Shown here: positions 43,310 to 52,816 of the stretch, in pieces | How positions within the stretch are numbered: the stretch's first letter is position 1 | Layout of the letters: each line of letters starts with the position of its first letter | Source of the DNA: Pseudomonadota bacterium | Lineage (GTDB): Bacteria > Pseudomonadota > Gammaproteobacteria > Burkholderiales > Burkholderiaceae_B | Direction of reading: 5' to 3' | DNA length: 64,000 bases | NCBI GenBank assembly: GCA_023439305.1 | Contig: JAEXOO010000005.1 | Span: forward strand, 1-64,000 | Notes under the pieces: generated by a model | What the model saw: only the letters and a program-made list of their open reading frames with translations | Databases searched by the model: none | Told to the model about the DNA's origin: nothing | Program-made: the position numbers and the translations under genes

Positions 43310-44713
43310 ATGAGCAGTAATTTCGTCAGCAATGAAGCCGTTCTTTACGTGTGGGAGGGCAGCTCCGACCTGGCCACGCGCGCTGAGCGCGCGCTGGATA
43401 ACTCCTCGGTGGCGGTGCTGCGCGTGGATCCCTCGCTGCGGCTGGATGCGGAAACCCATGCCACGCGCCATGCAGTGGCGCTGGTGTCGGTCAGCGTGAT
43501 GGCGGAAGGCCGTTTCGAGCAGCACGAATGGCTGGTCGAGCATGCCGTTCCCGTCATCTGGGTGGCCTCGGAGGAGCGGAGCTACGATCCGCGCTTCTAC
43601 CCGTCCGCTTATTCGTACACCTTACCGCTGGGGTTCAGCGGTGCAGAGCTGCGTACTCTGGTGGCCAAGTTGGCCGGTCTGGTCGCGCAGCTGGAGCGCC
43701 CCGATTCAGGCGGGCCGCGCCCTCTGGTGGCGGCTTCGCCCGTGATGCGGGCCTTGCTGGCCGAGGCCGATATGTATGCCGACAGCGGCGCCAGCGTGCT
43801 TATTCACGGTGAAACCGGCGTCGGCAAGGAGCGCATTGCCCAATTGCTGCATGAACGGTCCGCGCGCGTTCAGGGGCCGTTCGTGCCGGTCAACTGCGGT
43901 GCGGTACCCGAAGGCCTGTTCGAAGCACATTTCTTCGGCCATGCGAAAGGGGCCTTTACCGGCGCGATCGGTGCACACAAAGGCTATTTCGAGCAGGCGG
44001 ACCAAGGCACGCTGTTTCTGGATGAAATCGGCGATCTGCCGCTGCATCAGCAAGTCAAGCTGTTGCGTGTACTGGAGCAACGCACTGTCACGCGCCTGGG
44101 TGCCACGCAGGAAATACCAGTGGACTTTCGCATGGTGGCGGCCACCAATAAAAACCTGCTGGGGCTGGTGCAGCAAGGCCTGTTTCGCGCCGACCTGTAC
44201 TATCGCCTGGCTGTCGTGGAGTTGGTGATTCCCAATCTGGAGCAGCGGGGCGCACAAGAAAAAATCGCTATTTTCTGCGCTCTGCTGGAACAGGAGCTGC
44301 AGTGCGACGTCGAAGACATCCCCCAGTGGGTGCTGGATGCGGTGGGCAGTATGCGTTTTAACGGCAATGTGCGCGAGCTGGCCAATCTGGTGGAGCGGGT
44401 CGCTGTCATGAGCAAGCAGTTCGGTGCCTGGGAATCGGTTCAGTTGCGGCAGGTGCTGGAACGCTTCAATGCACCCATCATGCCCCCCGCCATGCCTACG
44501 GGCGGAGCCGCTCCGCTGCGTGACTACGTCGAGCCAGTTCCGACGCTGAACGCGCACGAGCAGGAGGAGCGTGACCGTATCGTCGCGGCTTTGGATTCGC
44601 AGGCCTGGCGCAGGCAGGATACGGCCGCCGTATTGGGAATTTCTCGTAAGGTTTTGTGGGAAAAGATGCGGAAATTCAACATAAAGGCACAAGGCGCTAC
44701 AACAGGCGTTTAG
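43310..44713 (+). CDS. Sigma-54-dependent transcriptional activator
   Basis: Bacterial enhancer-binding protein of 467 residues. The AAA+ domain has Walker A IHGETGVGKERIAQ, the sigma-54 contact loop KGAFTGA, Walker B GTLFLDEIGDLP and the sensor region FRADLYYRLAVVEL. The C-terminus carries a Fis-type helix-turn-helix (QDTAAVLGISRKVLWEKMRKF). The N-terminal 130 residues look like a receiver fold without obvious phospho-acceptor Asp residues, so activation may not be by a kinase. It is the last gene of the Tad run. The only sigma-54 promoters I could find in the window are those of the two lipoprotein cassettes. Confidence 0.92.
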   Translation: MSSNFVSNEAVLYVWEGSSDLATRAERALDNSSVAVLRVDPSLRLDAETHATRHAVALVSVSVMAEGRFEQHEWLVEHAVPVIWVASEERSYDPRFYPSAYSYTLPLGFSGAELRTLVAKLAGLVAQLERPDSGGPRPLVAASPVMRALLAEADMYADSGASVLIHGETGVGKERIAQLLHERSARVQGPFVPVNCGAVPEGLFEAHFFGHAKGAFTGAIGAHKGYFEQADQGTLFLDEIGDLPLHQQVKLLRVLEQRTVTRLGATQEIPVDFRMVAATNKNLLGLVQQGLFRADLYYRLAVVELVIPNLEQRGAQEKIAIFCALLEQELQCDVEDIPQWVLDAVGSMRFNGNVRELANLVERVAVMSKQFGAWESVQLRQVLERFNAPIMPPAMPTGGAAPLRDYVEPVPTLNAHEQEERDRIVAALDSQAWRRQDTAAVLGISRKVLWEKMRKFNIKAQGATTGV

Positions 44714-44771
44714 AATACGCAGTGTTCTTTGTGTCGCGCAATTACAAAAATTGGATTATCAAGGGAAGGGT

Positions 44772-45479
44772 ATGGTGAACCTTAGTCGCAAGACAGGCAT
44801 GGCTCTGTCGCTGGGTGTGCTGTTTTTGCTGTCGGCTTGCAGTTCGGTGTCCCTGGTGCAGGAACCCGAACGGCCCGTGGTGGCACAGACCCAGGATGAA
44901 GCTGTACAGGATGTGGAGCCTGTCGCGCCCGCTGCGGTTCCGTCCGCGCCGGCCCGGCCTGTCGTGAACACGACAGTCGCTGAACTTCAACAGTTGATCC
45001 AGGCCCGCGGCGTTCAGGAATTGCGCACGGCCTATAACGGCCGCTATGGCGCCAGCCTGCTGTTTGCGGCGGACAGCCTGACGTATTACGTGGCCTTGTT
45101 CCAGCAGCGCGAGTTCTGGCGTGTCTTCAAGACGACCGACGCCTCGCTGGCTGAGCGCATGTATACCCAGTATCGCCAGGATACGGTAGATTATGCCGCC
45201 TCCGACCTGGATCGCATCAAGCTGCAGGCGGAAGTCGCGCGCACCGAAAAAGAGCTTAACGACAGCGCGGATCAGTTGACGGTGCTGCAGAACGATCTGG
45301 CCATGCAGCGTCAGCAGGAAGCTCTGGCCGTCGCCCAACGTGAAGAAGCCCGCCGTGAAGCCCAGGCCTTGGCGCAGCAAGAGCGCGAAGCCCGAGATCA
45401 ACTGCTGGAGCTGCAGCGTCAGATCAAAGAGCTGGAGCGCCAGCGCGCCGGATTGCTGGAACGTCAGAAACGGCGCTGA
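44772..45479 (+). CDS. DUF2968 family lipoprotein
   Basis: Predicted lipoprotein of 235 residues with lipobox LLSAC. The central region ELQQLIQARGVQELRTAYNGRYGASLLF and YYVALFQQREFWRVFKT matches DUF2968, a family described from Burkholderiales with no known function. The last 80 residues are a Glu/Arg-rich coiled coil. AAGGG precedes the ATG. Follows the sigma-54 activator gene and ends at a strong terminator. Confidence 0.78.
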   Translation: MVNLSRKTGMALSLGVLFLLSACSSVSLVQEPERPVVAQTQDEAVQDVEPVAPAAVPSAPARPVVNTTVAELQQLIQARGVQELRTAYNGRYGASLLFAADSLTYYVALFQQREFWRVFKTTDASLAERMYTQYRQDTVDYAASDLDRIKLQAEVARTEKELNDSADQLTVLQNDLAMQRQQEALAVAQREEARREAQALAQQEREARDQLLELQRQIKELERQRAGLLERQKRR

Positions 45480-45490
45480 ACATCCGTCAA

Positions 45491-45526
45491 AAAAAACCGC
45501 AGCGGCGCGAGCCCTGCGGTTTTTTT
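45491..45526. terminator. Bidirectional terminator after the DUF2968 gene
   Basis: Stem AAAAAACCGCAG/CTGCGGTTTTTT with an 11-base loop between converging genes. Confidence 0.92.
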
Positions 45527-45537
45527 ATAACCAGATC

Positions 45538-46710
45538 CTAGCGCGACAAATACCGCATTGCGTCCTCCAGTCCGGCGGCAGTGACTGGGTACATGTGGCC
45601 GGACATCAGGTTGTCGATAATGGCGATGGACTGGCGGTAAGGCCAGTAGGCGTGTGGTTCGGGATTCAGCCAGGCCGTGCGCGGCCAGTGATCCTGCAGG
45701 CGTTGCAGCCAGGCGGCGCCGGTTTCTTTGTTGTAATGTTCGACCGAGCCGCCGGGCGCCATGATCTCGTAGGGGCTCATGGTAGCGTCACCGACGATGA
45801 TGACGCGCCAGTCGTCGTTGTACTTGCGCAGCAGATCCCATGTGTCCAGGCGTTCATGCTGGCGGCGCGAGTTGTGGCGCCAGACGGTCTCGTAGACGCA
45901 ATTGTGGAAGTAATACGCCTCCAGGTGCTTGAATTCCGAACGGGCAGCGGAGAAAAGTGCCTCCACCAGGGCAATGTGATCGTCCATGCTGCCGCCCACG
46001 TCGAGCAGCATCAGCACATTGACGCGGTTCTGGCGTTCAGCACGCATCTGCAGATCCAGAAAGCCGGCATTGCGCGCGGTTTCCCGTATGGTGCCATCCA
46101 GGTCCAGCTCGGTAGGCGCACCTTCGCGGGCGAAGCGGCGCAGCCGCCGCAAGGCCATCTTGAAGTTGCGCGTGCCCAGTTCCTGCTGGTCGTCGTAATC
46201 CTGGAACTCGCGCTTTTCCCAGACTTTGACGGCGGTCCTGTTGCCGGCCGAAGGCCCGCCCAGGCGTATGCCTTCGGGGTGATAGCCGCCATGGCCGAAG
46301 GGCGATGAGCCGCCCGTGCCTATCCATTTGCTGCCGCCTGCATGGCGCTCTTGCTGTTCGTTGAGGCGCTCCTTGAACATCTCCAGCAAGCGATCCAGGC
46401 CGTGCCTTTCAAGCGCGGCTTTTTCTTCAGGGGTCAGGTGTTTGGTCAGGGTCTGGCGCAGCCAGTCCTCGGGCAGCACTTTGCCGTCCTGCAGCGCCTG
46501 CAGTTGCGGGCGGTAGAATTCGCCGAAAGCCTGATCGAAGCGGTCGTAGAGGGTTTCGTCCTTGATCAGCACCAGCCTGGACAGATTGTAGAAATCGTCC
46601 AGGCTGGGTGGCATGATGCCCCGGCGCAGCGCATCAAGCAGCGTCAAGTGCTCCTGGATGGAGACAGGCAGGCCGCGGGCCCGCAGATGGTAGAAGAAAT
46701 CAAGCAACAT
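45538..46710 (-). CDS. VWA-domain (CoxE-like) protein
   Basis: Cytoplasmic von Willebrand A protein of 390 residues. The MIDAS motif appears as DVGGSMDDH near residue 240, with Gly in place of the first Ser of the canonical DxSxS, which may weaken metal binding. Other conserved stretches are FHNCVYETVWR and VIIVGDATMSPYEI. It is encoded with a MoxR-type AAA+ ATPase two genes upstream. Such MoxR-VWA pairs act as chaperones that insert cofactors or mature metalloenzymes and envelope complexes. The GNAT gene overlaps its start by 11 bases. Confidence 0.88.
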   Translation of the reverse strand: MLLDFFYHLRARGLPVSIQEHLTLLDALRRGIMPPSLDDFYNLSRLVLIKDETLYDRFDQAFGEFYRPQLQALQDGKVLPEDWLRQTLTKHLTPEEKAALERHGLDRLLEMFKERLNEQQERHAGGSKWIGTGGSSPFGHGGYHPEGIRLGGPSAGNRTAVKVWEKREFQDYDDQQELGTRNFKMALRRLRRFAREGAPTELDLDGTIRETARNAGFLDLQMRAERQNRVNVLMLLDVGGSMDDHIALVEALFSAARSEFKHLEAYYFHNCVYETVWRHNSRRQHERLDTWDLLRKYNDDWRVIIVGDATMSPYEIMAPGGSVEHYNKETGAAWLQRLQDHWPRTAWLNPEPHAYWPYRQSIAIIDNLMSGHMYPVTAAGLEDAMRYLSR

Positions 46711-47320
46711 GACCGTGCCGCCGCAGGCGGTCCAGCAGTTGGGCCCGGGATTCAGGCCATTCGCCGGCCAGCAGGCTGTACATCATGGTGTCGCGCACAG
46801 TGCCGTCGCGCCGCAAGGCGTGATGGCGCAGGCGACCGTCAAAGTGCGCGCCCAGACGGCTGATGGCCTGCTGGGATGCAAAATTGAAATTGTCGGTGCG
46901 CCAGCCCACCACGGCGGCGCCCAGCGTATCGAAGGCATGCTGCAGCAAGAGCAGCTTGCACGCCGTGTTGACGTGGCTGCGCTGGGCCCGCCGCGCATAC
47001 CAGGTGTAGCCGATTTCCAGCCTGGCCACGGTGGGCAGGATGTCATGAAAACGGGTCGTGCCCACGGCCTGATCGCTGATCAGATCATGCACCAGAAAGG
47101 GGAGCATCAGACCCTGGCGCTGGCCCTCCAGGGCCGTGCGCACATACTGCTGCGCCTGGCCGGGAGCCGGCACGCTGGTAATGCGCAGATTCCAGAGCTC
47201 GCCGTCGGTTGCCGCCTGTTCCAGCAAGGGAGCGTGCTCATCCTGCAACGGTGTCAGGCGTACGCTCCAGCCTTCCAGGGTGCAGGGAGACAGCGGAGCG
47301 GAGAAAGCGGTGTGGCTCAT
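46700..47320 (-). CDS. GNAT-family N-acetyltransferase (RimJ/RimL-like)
   Basis: Predicted acetyltransferase of 206 residues. The fold is recognised from VRLTPLQDEHAPLLEQAA, ARLEIGYTWYARRAQRSHVNTACKLLLL and VVGWRTDNFNFASQQAISRLG, the last typical of RimJ/RimL-type enzymes acting on ribosomal or small-molecule amines. The gene lies between the MoxR gene (1 base apart) and the VWA gene (11-base overlap), so it is embedded in that operon. Substrate unknown. Confidence 0.82.
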   Translation of the reverse strand: MSHTAFSAPLSPCTLEGWSVRLTPLQDEHAPLLEQAATDGELWNLRITSVPAPGQAQQYVRTALEGQRQGLMLPFLVHDLISDQAVGTTRFHDILPTVARLEIGYTWYARRAQRSHVNTACKLLLLQHAFDTLGAAVVGWRTDNFNFASQQAISRLGAHFDGRLRHHALRRDGTVRDTMMYSLLAGEWPESRAQLLDRLRRHGHVA

Positions 47321-47321
47321 G

Positions 47322-48197
47322 TCAGCTCCGGCGCTGGGTGCGCTGGCTCATGGCGGCCAGCCGTTGCATCAAGGTCAGGTCTTGTTCGTTCTTGAGCAGG
47401 GCGCCGGCCATCGGCGGCAGTCCCTGGTCCAGCTCTGTCAGCGCGTCGGCGGGGATGTCATTGGCCAGCAGCAGGTGCAGCCAGTCCAGGAATTCGGAGG
47501 TGGACGGTTTTTTCTTCAGGCCCGATACCTCGCGCAAGGCAAAGAACGTGTCCAGGGCGCTGCCCAGAATATCGCTGCGCAGGTCCGGGTAATGCACCGC
47601 CACGATCTGCTCCATGGTCGCGCGGTCGGGAAAACGGATGTAGTGGAAAAAGCAGCGGCGCAGAAAGGCGTCCGGCAGGTCTTTTTCATTGTTGGAGGTA
47701 ATGATGATCAGGGGGCGGTGGCTGGCTTTGACGGTCTGGCGTGTTTCATAGACATGGAATTCCATGCGATCCAGTTCCTGCAGCAGGTCGTTGGGAAACT
47801 CAATGTCCGCCTTGTCGATTTCGTCGATCAGCACGACGCTGGGCTGTTCCGATTCGAAGGCCTGCCAGAGCACACCCTGAACGATGTAATTGCCGATGTC
47901 GCGCACTTTTTCGTCGCCCAGCTGAGAGTCGCGCAGGCGTGAGACGGCGTCGTATTCGTACAGCCCCTGGTGAGCTTTGGTGGTGGACTTGATATGCCAT
48001 TGCAGGAGCGGGCGGTCCAGGGCGCGGGCTACCTCCAGGGCCAGCAAGGTCTTGCCGGTGCCCGGCTCGCCCTTGATGAGCAAGGGACGTTGCAGGGTCA
48101 GGGCGGCATTGACCGCCAGTTTCAGGTCGTCGGTAGCGACATACTGGTCGGTGCCCTCGAAGGTCGGGGCAGGGCCGGAACGGAAGGCGGTATTCAT
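47322..48197 (-). CDS. MoxR-type AAA+ ATPase
   Basis: AAA+ chaperone of 291 residues. Walker A is LLIKGEPGTGKTLLALEVA near 41 and Walker B VVLIDEIDKADIEFPNDLLQELDRM near 120, followed by IITSNNEKDLPDAFLRRCFFHYIRFP with the sensor and arginine finger. First gene of a moxR-GNAT-VWA unit. The family works with VWA partners in maturation of enzyme complexes; the client is unknown, though two cytochrome c genes are encoded divergently. Confidence 0.92.
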   Translation of the reverse strand: MNTAFRSGPAPTFEGTDQYVATDDLKLAVNAALTLQRPLLIKGEPGTGKTLLALEVARALDRPLLQWHIKSTTKAHQGLYEYDAVSRLRDSQLGDEKVRDIGNYIVQGVLWQAFESEQPSVVLIDEIDKADIEFPNDLLQELDRMEFHVYETRQTVKASHRPLIIITSNNEKDLPDAFLRRCFFHYIRFPDRATMEQIVAVHYPDLRSDILGSALDTFFALREVSGLKKKPSTSEFLDWLHLLLANDIPADALTELDQGLPPMAGALLKNEQDLTLMQRLAAMSQRTQRRS

Positions 48198-48417
48198 GTT
48201 GCGTATCCTGTGACGGGCATGAAATGTTGATCTGTCAAGAATGGAGGCTCAGGGATAAACACTAGTATCAATCATCCTTGGCAATTATCATACAATCGAC
48301 TCAGTACTCGTCGGTCAGCATCACAGAGCCAGGTGCCGCGTTGTTCCACCCACGCCGTAATTGACGCCGAGCCTGACCCAGACCGTTTTCAACTCCACGA
48401 CAAAGCGAATAGCGATG

Positions 48418-48771
48418 ATGAAGTTGCAAATGAAGCGGTATGTTTCTTCCATTCTTCTGGCTTCGGGCGCCTGTGTGGGCGCCCTGGCACAAGCGCAGGA
48501 CGCTGCAGCCATCAAGGCTGACCCGCAAGCGGCCCGCGACAAGGTCTCCATGTGCATAGGCTGTCATGGCCTGCCGGGCTACAAGGCCAGTTTCCCCGAG
48601 GTGTACCACGTGCCCATGATTGCGGGGCAGGGAGCGGCTTATATCGAAGCTGCGCTCAAGGAATACGCCAGCGGCGCCCGTACCTTCCCGACCATGCAGG
48701 CCATCGCGCAAAGCCTGTCGGAGCAGGACATGGCCGATATCGCGGCGTATTACGCCGGCATCAAACCATAA
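48418..48771 (+). CDS. Class I cytochrome c, small
   Basis: Periplasmic cytochrome of about 117 residues. After a signal peptide (ending near ALAQAQ) there is one heme c site, CIGCH, in KVSMCIGCHGLPGYKA, and a distal Met is available in TFPTMQAIAQSLSEQDM. Start may be the ATG at 48415, 48418 or 48430; no strong ribosome binding site. Encoded 17 bases before a second cytochrome c gene, so they probably act together in electron transfer. Confidence 0.85.
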   Translation: MKLQMKRYVSSILLASGACVGALAQAQDAAAIKADPQAARDKVSMCIGCHGLPGYKASFPEVYHVPMIAGQGAAYIEAALKEYASGARTFPTMQAIAQSLSEQDMADIAAYYAGIKP

Positions 48772-48788
48772 GAATCGGGGGGACGAGC

Positions 48789-49157
48789 ATGAAGAAAGCG
48801 GCACTGTTGTTGGCGATGGGGATCGCGGCCTCGTGGACAGGCGGCGCATGGGCGGCGGACGATCTGAAGGCGACCGGCGAGGCGGCCTGGAAGAAATTCA
48901 ATTGCGCTTCCTGTCATGGGGCGGACGCCAAGACTCCCCTGAATCCGGAATACCCGATTCTGGCCGGGCAGCATGCAGATTATCTGCGGCAGTCCCTGAT
49001 GGCCTATCAGCGCGGGCAGGCGGGCGCACCGGCCACGTCCAATATCCGCAAGAATGCGGTCATGGGTGCTATGGCCACCACCTTGAGCCAGGCCGATATC
49101 GACAGTATTTCCGTCTGGCTGGCGAGTCAGCCCGGGCCTTTGTCGGTACGCAAGTAG
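48789..49157 (+). CDS. Class I cytochrome c, small
   Basis: Second periplasmic cytochrome, 122 residues. Signal peptide ends near GAWAADD; the heme site is CASCH in KKFNCASCHGADAKTPLN, and MGAMATTLSQADIDSISVWL holds a possible axial Met. The sequence resembles cytochrome c4/c553-like subunits. GGGGGGAC lies upstream of the ATG. Paired with the preceding cytochrome. Confidence 0.88.
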   Translation: MKKAALLLAMGIAASWTGGAWAADDLKATGEAAWKKFNCASCHGADAKTPLNPEYPILAGQHADYLRQSLMAYQRGQAGAPATSNIRKNAVMGAMATTLSQADIDSISVWLASQPGPLSVRK

Positions 49158-49161
49158 CCGT

Positions 49162-49590
49162 TCAGTTTCGCGTGGCGTGGCGCAGGATCAGTTCGATATA
49201 GCGTTCGTTGTTCAGCGGCGTGCCCAGTCGCTGGGCGTCCCAGATCACCTCTCCCAACGCTTCCATGATGACGTGCGCCGCCTGGTGGCGGTCGTGCGTG
49301 GTCAGCAGTTTCTGGTAGGCTGCCTTGATGCCTGGCGGCTGGTCGATGGACAGTTGTTCATCGATGGCCAGGTGCATGGACAGATGCAGAAACGGATTGG
49401 TGCGCCCTTGTTCGATTGAATAGTCCTGGGCCACGGCGTCGGGGTTGCGCAGGTCGTCGTGGTATTCGGGATGCTGCTGCATCAGGTCCACGGCCATGGT
49501 CTCCAAAGCGGTCAGCAGGTGGCCGCTTTGGTGTTTCTGCCAGGCTTCGATAAAAAATTGGCGGACCTGTTCGCGGGAAGGATTGAACAT
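49162..49590 (-). CDS. DUF1841 family protein
   Basis: Cytoplasmic protein of 142 residues that starts MFNPSREQVRQFFIEAW and contains DLMQQHPEYHDDL and FLHLSMHLAIDEQLSIDQPPGI, features of DUF1841, a conserved betaproteobacterial family without known function. Several His residues (FLHLSMH, HDRHQAAH) could bind metal. It converges with the cytochrome genes with only 4 bases between them. Confidence 0.85.
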   Translation of the reverse strand: MFNPSREQVRQFFIEAWQKHQSGHLLTALETMAVDLMQQHPEYHDDLRNPDAVAQDYSIEQGRTNPFLHLSMHLAIDEQLSIDQPPGIKAAYQKLLTTHDRHQAAHVIMEALGEVIWDAQRLGTPLNNERYIELILRHATRN

Positions 49591-49855
49591 TGTTTAATCT
49601 TGAAATAAAAAGGCGGCTTCAGCGGGAAGGCGCACAGAATCTGGGTATTTTACTATCGGAGCTGCCTGCGCACGGCCTGGTTCCCGTTGTGTAGAATCAA
49701 TGATCCGCACGGAATGGAGACATTCTTGGCAAACATTGAGTCTGCAGGCGCATGATTGCGCAGGAATTAAGTTAAACTCTTATATAAGACTCCGGAAACG
49801 CCGACGCGTTCCGTGTTTAGCCATTTTCTATTATTGGAGCACAACTGGAGCATCC

Positions 49856-51112
<1,257 letters not shown>

Positions 51113-51150
51113 ATCGCCTCGGGCTCTGCGAGTCCGTTCGATGCATGCGG

Positions 51151-51179
51151 AAACGCCGGCCTTCGGGCCGGCGTTTTTA
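51151..51179 (+). terminator. Terminator of icd
   Basis: Stem AAACGCCGGCC/GGCCGGCGTTT closed by a TTCG tetraloop and followed by T residues, 38 bases after the icd stop. Confidence 0.92.
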
Positions 51180-51186
51180 TTTCTGT

Positions 51187-51306
51187 TCAGTAGTCGACGC
51201 GCTGGGTCATATCGTATTTGTGCGAGGTGATGGTTCCGTACAGCACCCAGCCCAGGAAGTCACGATGGCGCCCCAGTACACGGCTTCCTGGCCGGCGTCG
51301 AACTAG
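51187..51306 (-). pseudogene. Possible remnant of a small membrane protein gene
   Basis: On the minus strand one frame encodes FDAGQEAVYWGAIV and, after a single-base frame change, LGWVLYGTITSHKYDMTQRV ending at a TGA at 51187-51189. The two pieces join into a plausible hydrophobic C-terminus, but a stop codon lies just upstream, so only a decayed end is left. I cannot name the family. Confidence 0.3.
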
Positions 51307-51345
51307 GTCCATCCGCTCTAACAGAGCTGGCAAGGCCCGGCGGTC

Positions 51346-52050
51346 TTAAATACCCAAGTAGGCCTGTTGGATGGCGGGGTCGGCCGCCAGTTCTGCGCAT
51401 GTTCCTTCACGCACGATATGGCCTTCGGTCAATACATAGGCGCGTTGAGAAATGGACAGGGCCATGCGCGCGTTTTGCTCTGCCAGCAAAATCGCCAGGC
51501 CGCCGCGGCTCAGTCCGGCAATGGCGGTGAAGATTTCGGCCACGATCTTGGGAGCCAGTCCCAGTGAGGGCTCGTCCAGCAACAGGTAACGCGGCTTGCC
51601 CATCAAGGCGCGCGCAATGGCCAGCATCTGTTGCTCGCCGCCGGACAGTGTGCCAGCGGTCTGCTCCAGGCGTTGTTCCAGTTTGGGAAACAGCGCCAGA
51701 ACCCAGTCTAGATCCCGACGCACGGCCTGGCGGTCATGGCGAGTGTAGGCACCCATCTGCAGGTTTTCGCGTACACTCAGCGGCGCAAAGACCTGACGGC
51801 CTTCGGGCGACAGAGACAGCCCCTGGCGGATGCGCCGATCAGCCGCTTGCGAGTCGAGCGAATGACCATCCAGAGAGATTTTGCCTTCGCGATGGCGCAG
51901 CAGCCCGGCCACAGTATTCATCAGAGTGGACTTGCCGGCGCCGTTGGGTCCCAGCAGGCAGACGATTTCCCCAGGTTGCAGGCGCAGGTCGATGCCGTGC
52001 AGAATGCGCGCTTGTCCGATCCAGGTCGATACCGACGATATGTCAAGCAT
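51346..52050 (-). CDS. Branched-chain-type ABC transporter ATPase LivF
   Basis: ATP-binding subunit of 234 residues. Walker A GPNGAGKSTLMN near 38, the ABC signature LSGGEQQMLAIARAL near 137 and Walker B RYLLLDEPSLGLAP. The short form and lack of an extended C-terminal loop identify LivF. The ATG at 52050, with GAAGG upstream, overlaps the end of the LivG gene by 8 bases. Last gene of the seven-gene operon. Confidence 0.93.
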   Translation of the reverse strand: MLDISSVSTWIGQARILHGIDLRLQPGEIVCLLGPNGAGKSTLMNTVAGLLRHREGKISLDGHSLDSQAADRRIRQGLSLSPEGRQVFAPLSVRENLQMGAYTRHDRQAVRRDLDWVLALFPKLEQRLEQTAGTLSGGEQQMLAIARALMGKPRYLLLDEPSLGLAPKIVAEIFTAIAGLSRGGLAILLAEQNARMALSISQRAYVLTEGHIVREGTCAELAADPAIQQAYLGI

Positions 52051-52816
52051 GGTGGCCTTCTCCCAGATAGGCGTCGAGCACGGCCGGATCTTCACGGACT
52101 TGTGCGGGTGTGCCATCCGCGATGCGGCGGCCGTTGTTCAGGACTGTGATGCGGTCGGACAGGCGCATGACCACGCGCACATTGTGTTCCACCAGCACAG
52201 TGGTGACATTCTGGCTTTGCAGATAACGAATAGCTTGCTCCACATGTTCGATAGCGCCGGCCGGCAGGCCCGCCAGCGGCTCATCCAGGAGAACCAGGCT
52301 GGGCTCAGAGGCCATGGCGCGGGCGATCTCCATCAGTTTGCCCTCACCGTAACTCAACGAGCCGGCAGGCTGGCCAGCCTTGGCCTGCAGCCCCACTTGC
52401 TCAAGCAGGTGCATGGCGCGCTCCTGGCCTTGGCGGTTTTCACGGCGTTGCCGGGGGCTGTTCAACAAAGCGTCCCACAAAGTGCTGCGGGTGCGGGGAT
52501 GGCAGCCCACCATGACGTTTTCCAGCACGCTCATGTCGCCGAACAATTGCAGGTTCTGGAAGCTGCGGGCCATGCCGGCCTGCGTGCGACGATGCGCGGG
52601 CAGGTGTTCGACCGCCTGGCCTTGAAAAAGAATGCGACCGCCCGACACCGGGTTCACGCCGGTAATCAGGTTGAATAAGGTGGATTTGCCCGCGCCGTTC
52701 GGTCCGATCAGGGCGTGGATGGCACCGGTCTGCACGCTCAGCGAGACCTCGTCGACCGCTTTCAGTCCGCCGAAATGACGGCTGACCTTGTCCAGTTGCA
52801 GAATGGGCTGGCTCAT
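52043..52816 (-). CDS. Branched-chain-type ABC transporter ATPase LivG
   Basis: ATP-binding subunit of 257 residues with Walker A GPNGAGKSTLFNLITG, signature GSLSYGEGKLMEIARAM and Walker B LVLLDEPLAGLPAG, then the LivG-type C-terminal extension VLDAYLGEG. It begins within the end of livM (ATGA overlap at 52813-52816). Confidence 0.93.
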   Translation of the reverse strand: MSQPILQLDKVSRHFGGLKAVDEVSLSVQTGAIHALIGPNGAGKSTLFNLITGVNPVSGGRILFQGQAVEHLPAHRRTQAGMARSFQNLQLFGDMSVLENVMVGCHPRTRSTLWDALLNSPRQRRENRQGQERAMHLLEQVGLQAKAGQPAGSLSYGEGKLMEIARAMASEPSLVLLDEPLAGLPAGAIEHVEQAIRYLQSQNVTTVLVEHNVRVVMRLSDRITVLNNGRRIADGTPAQVREDPAVLDAYLGEGHHA

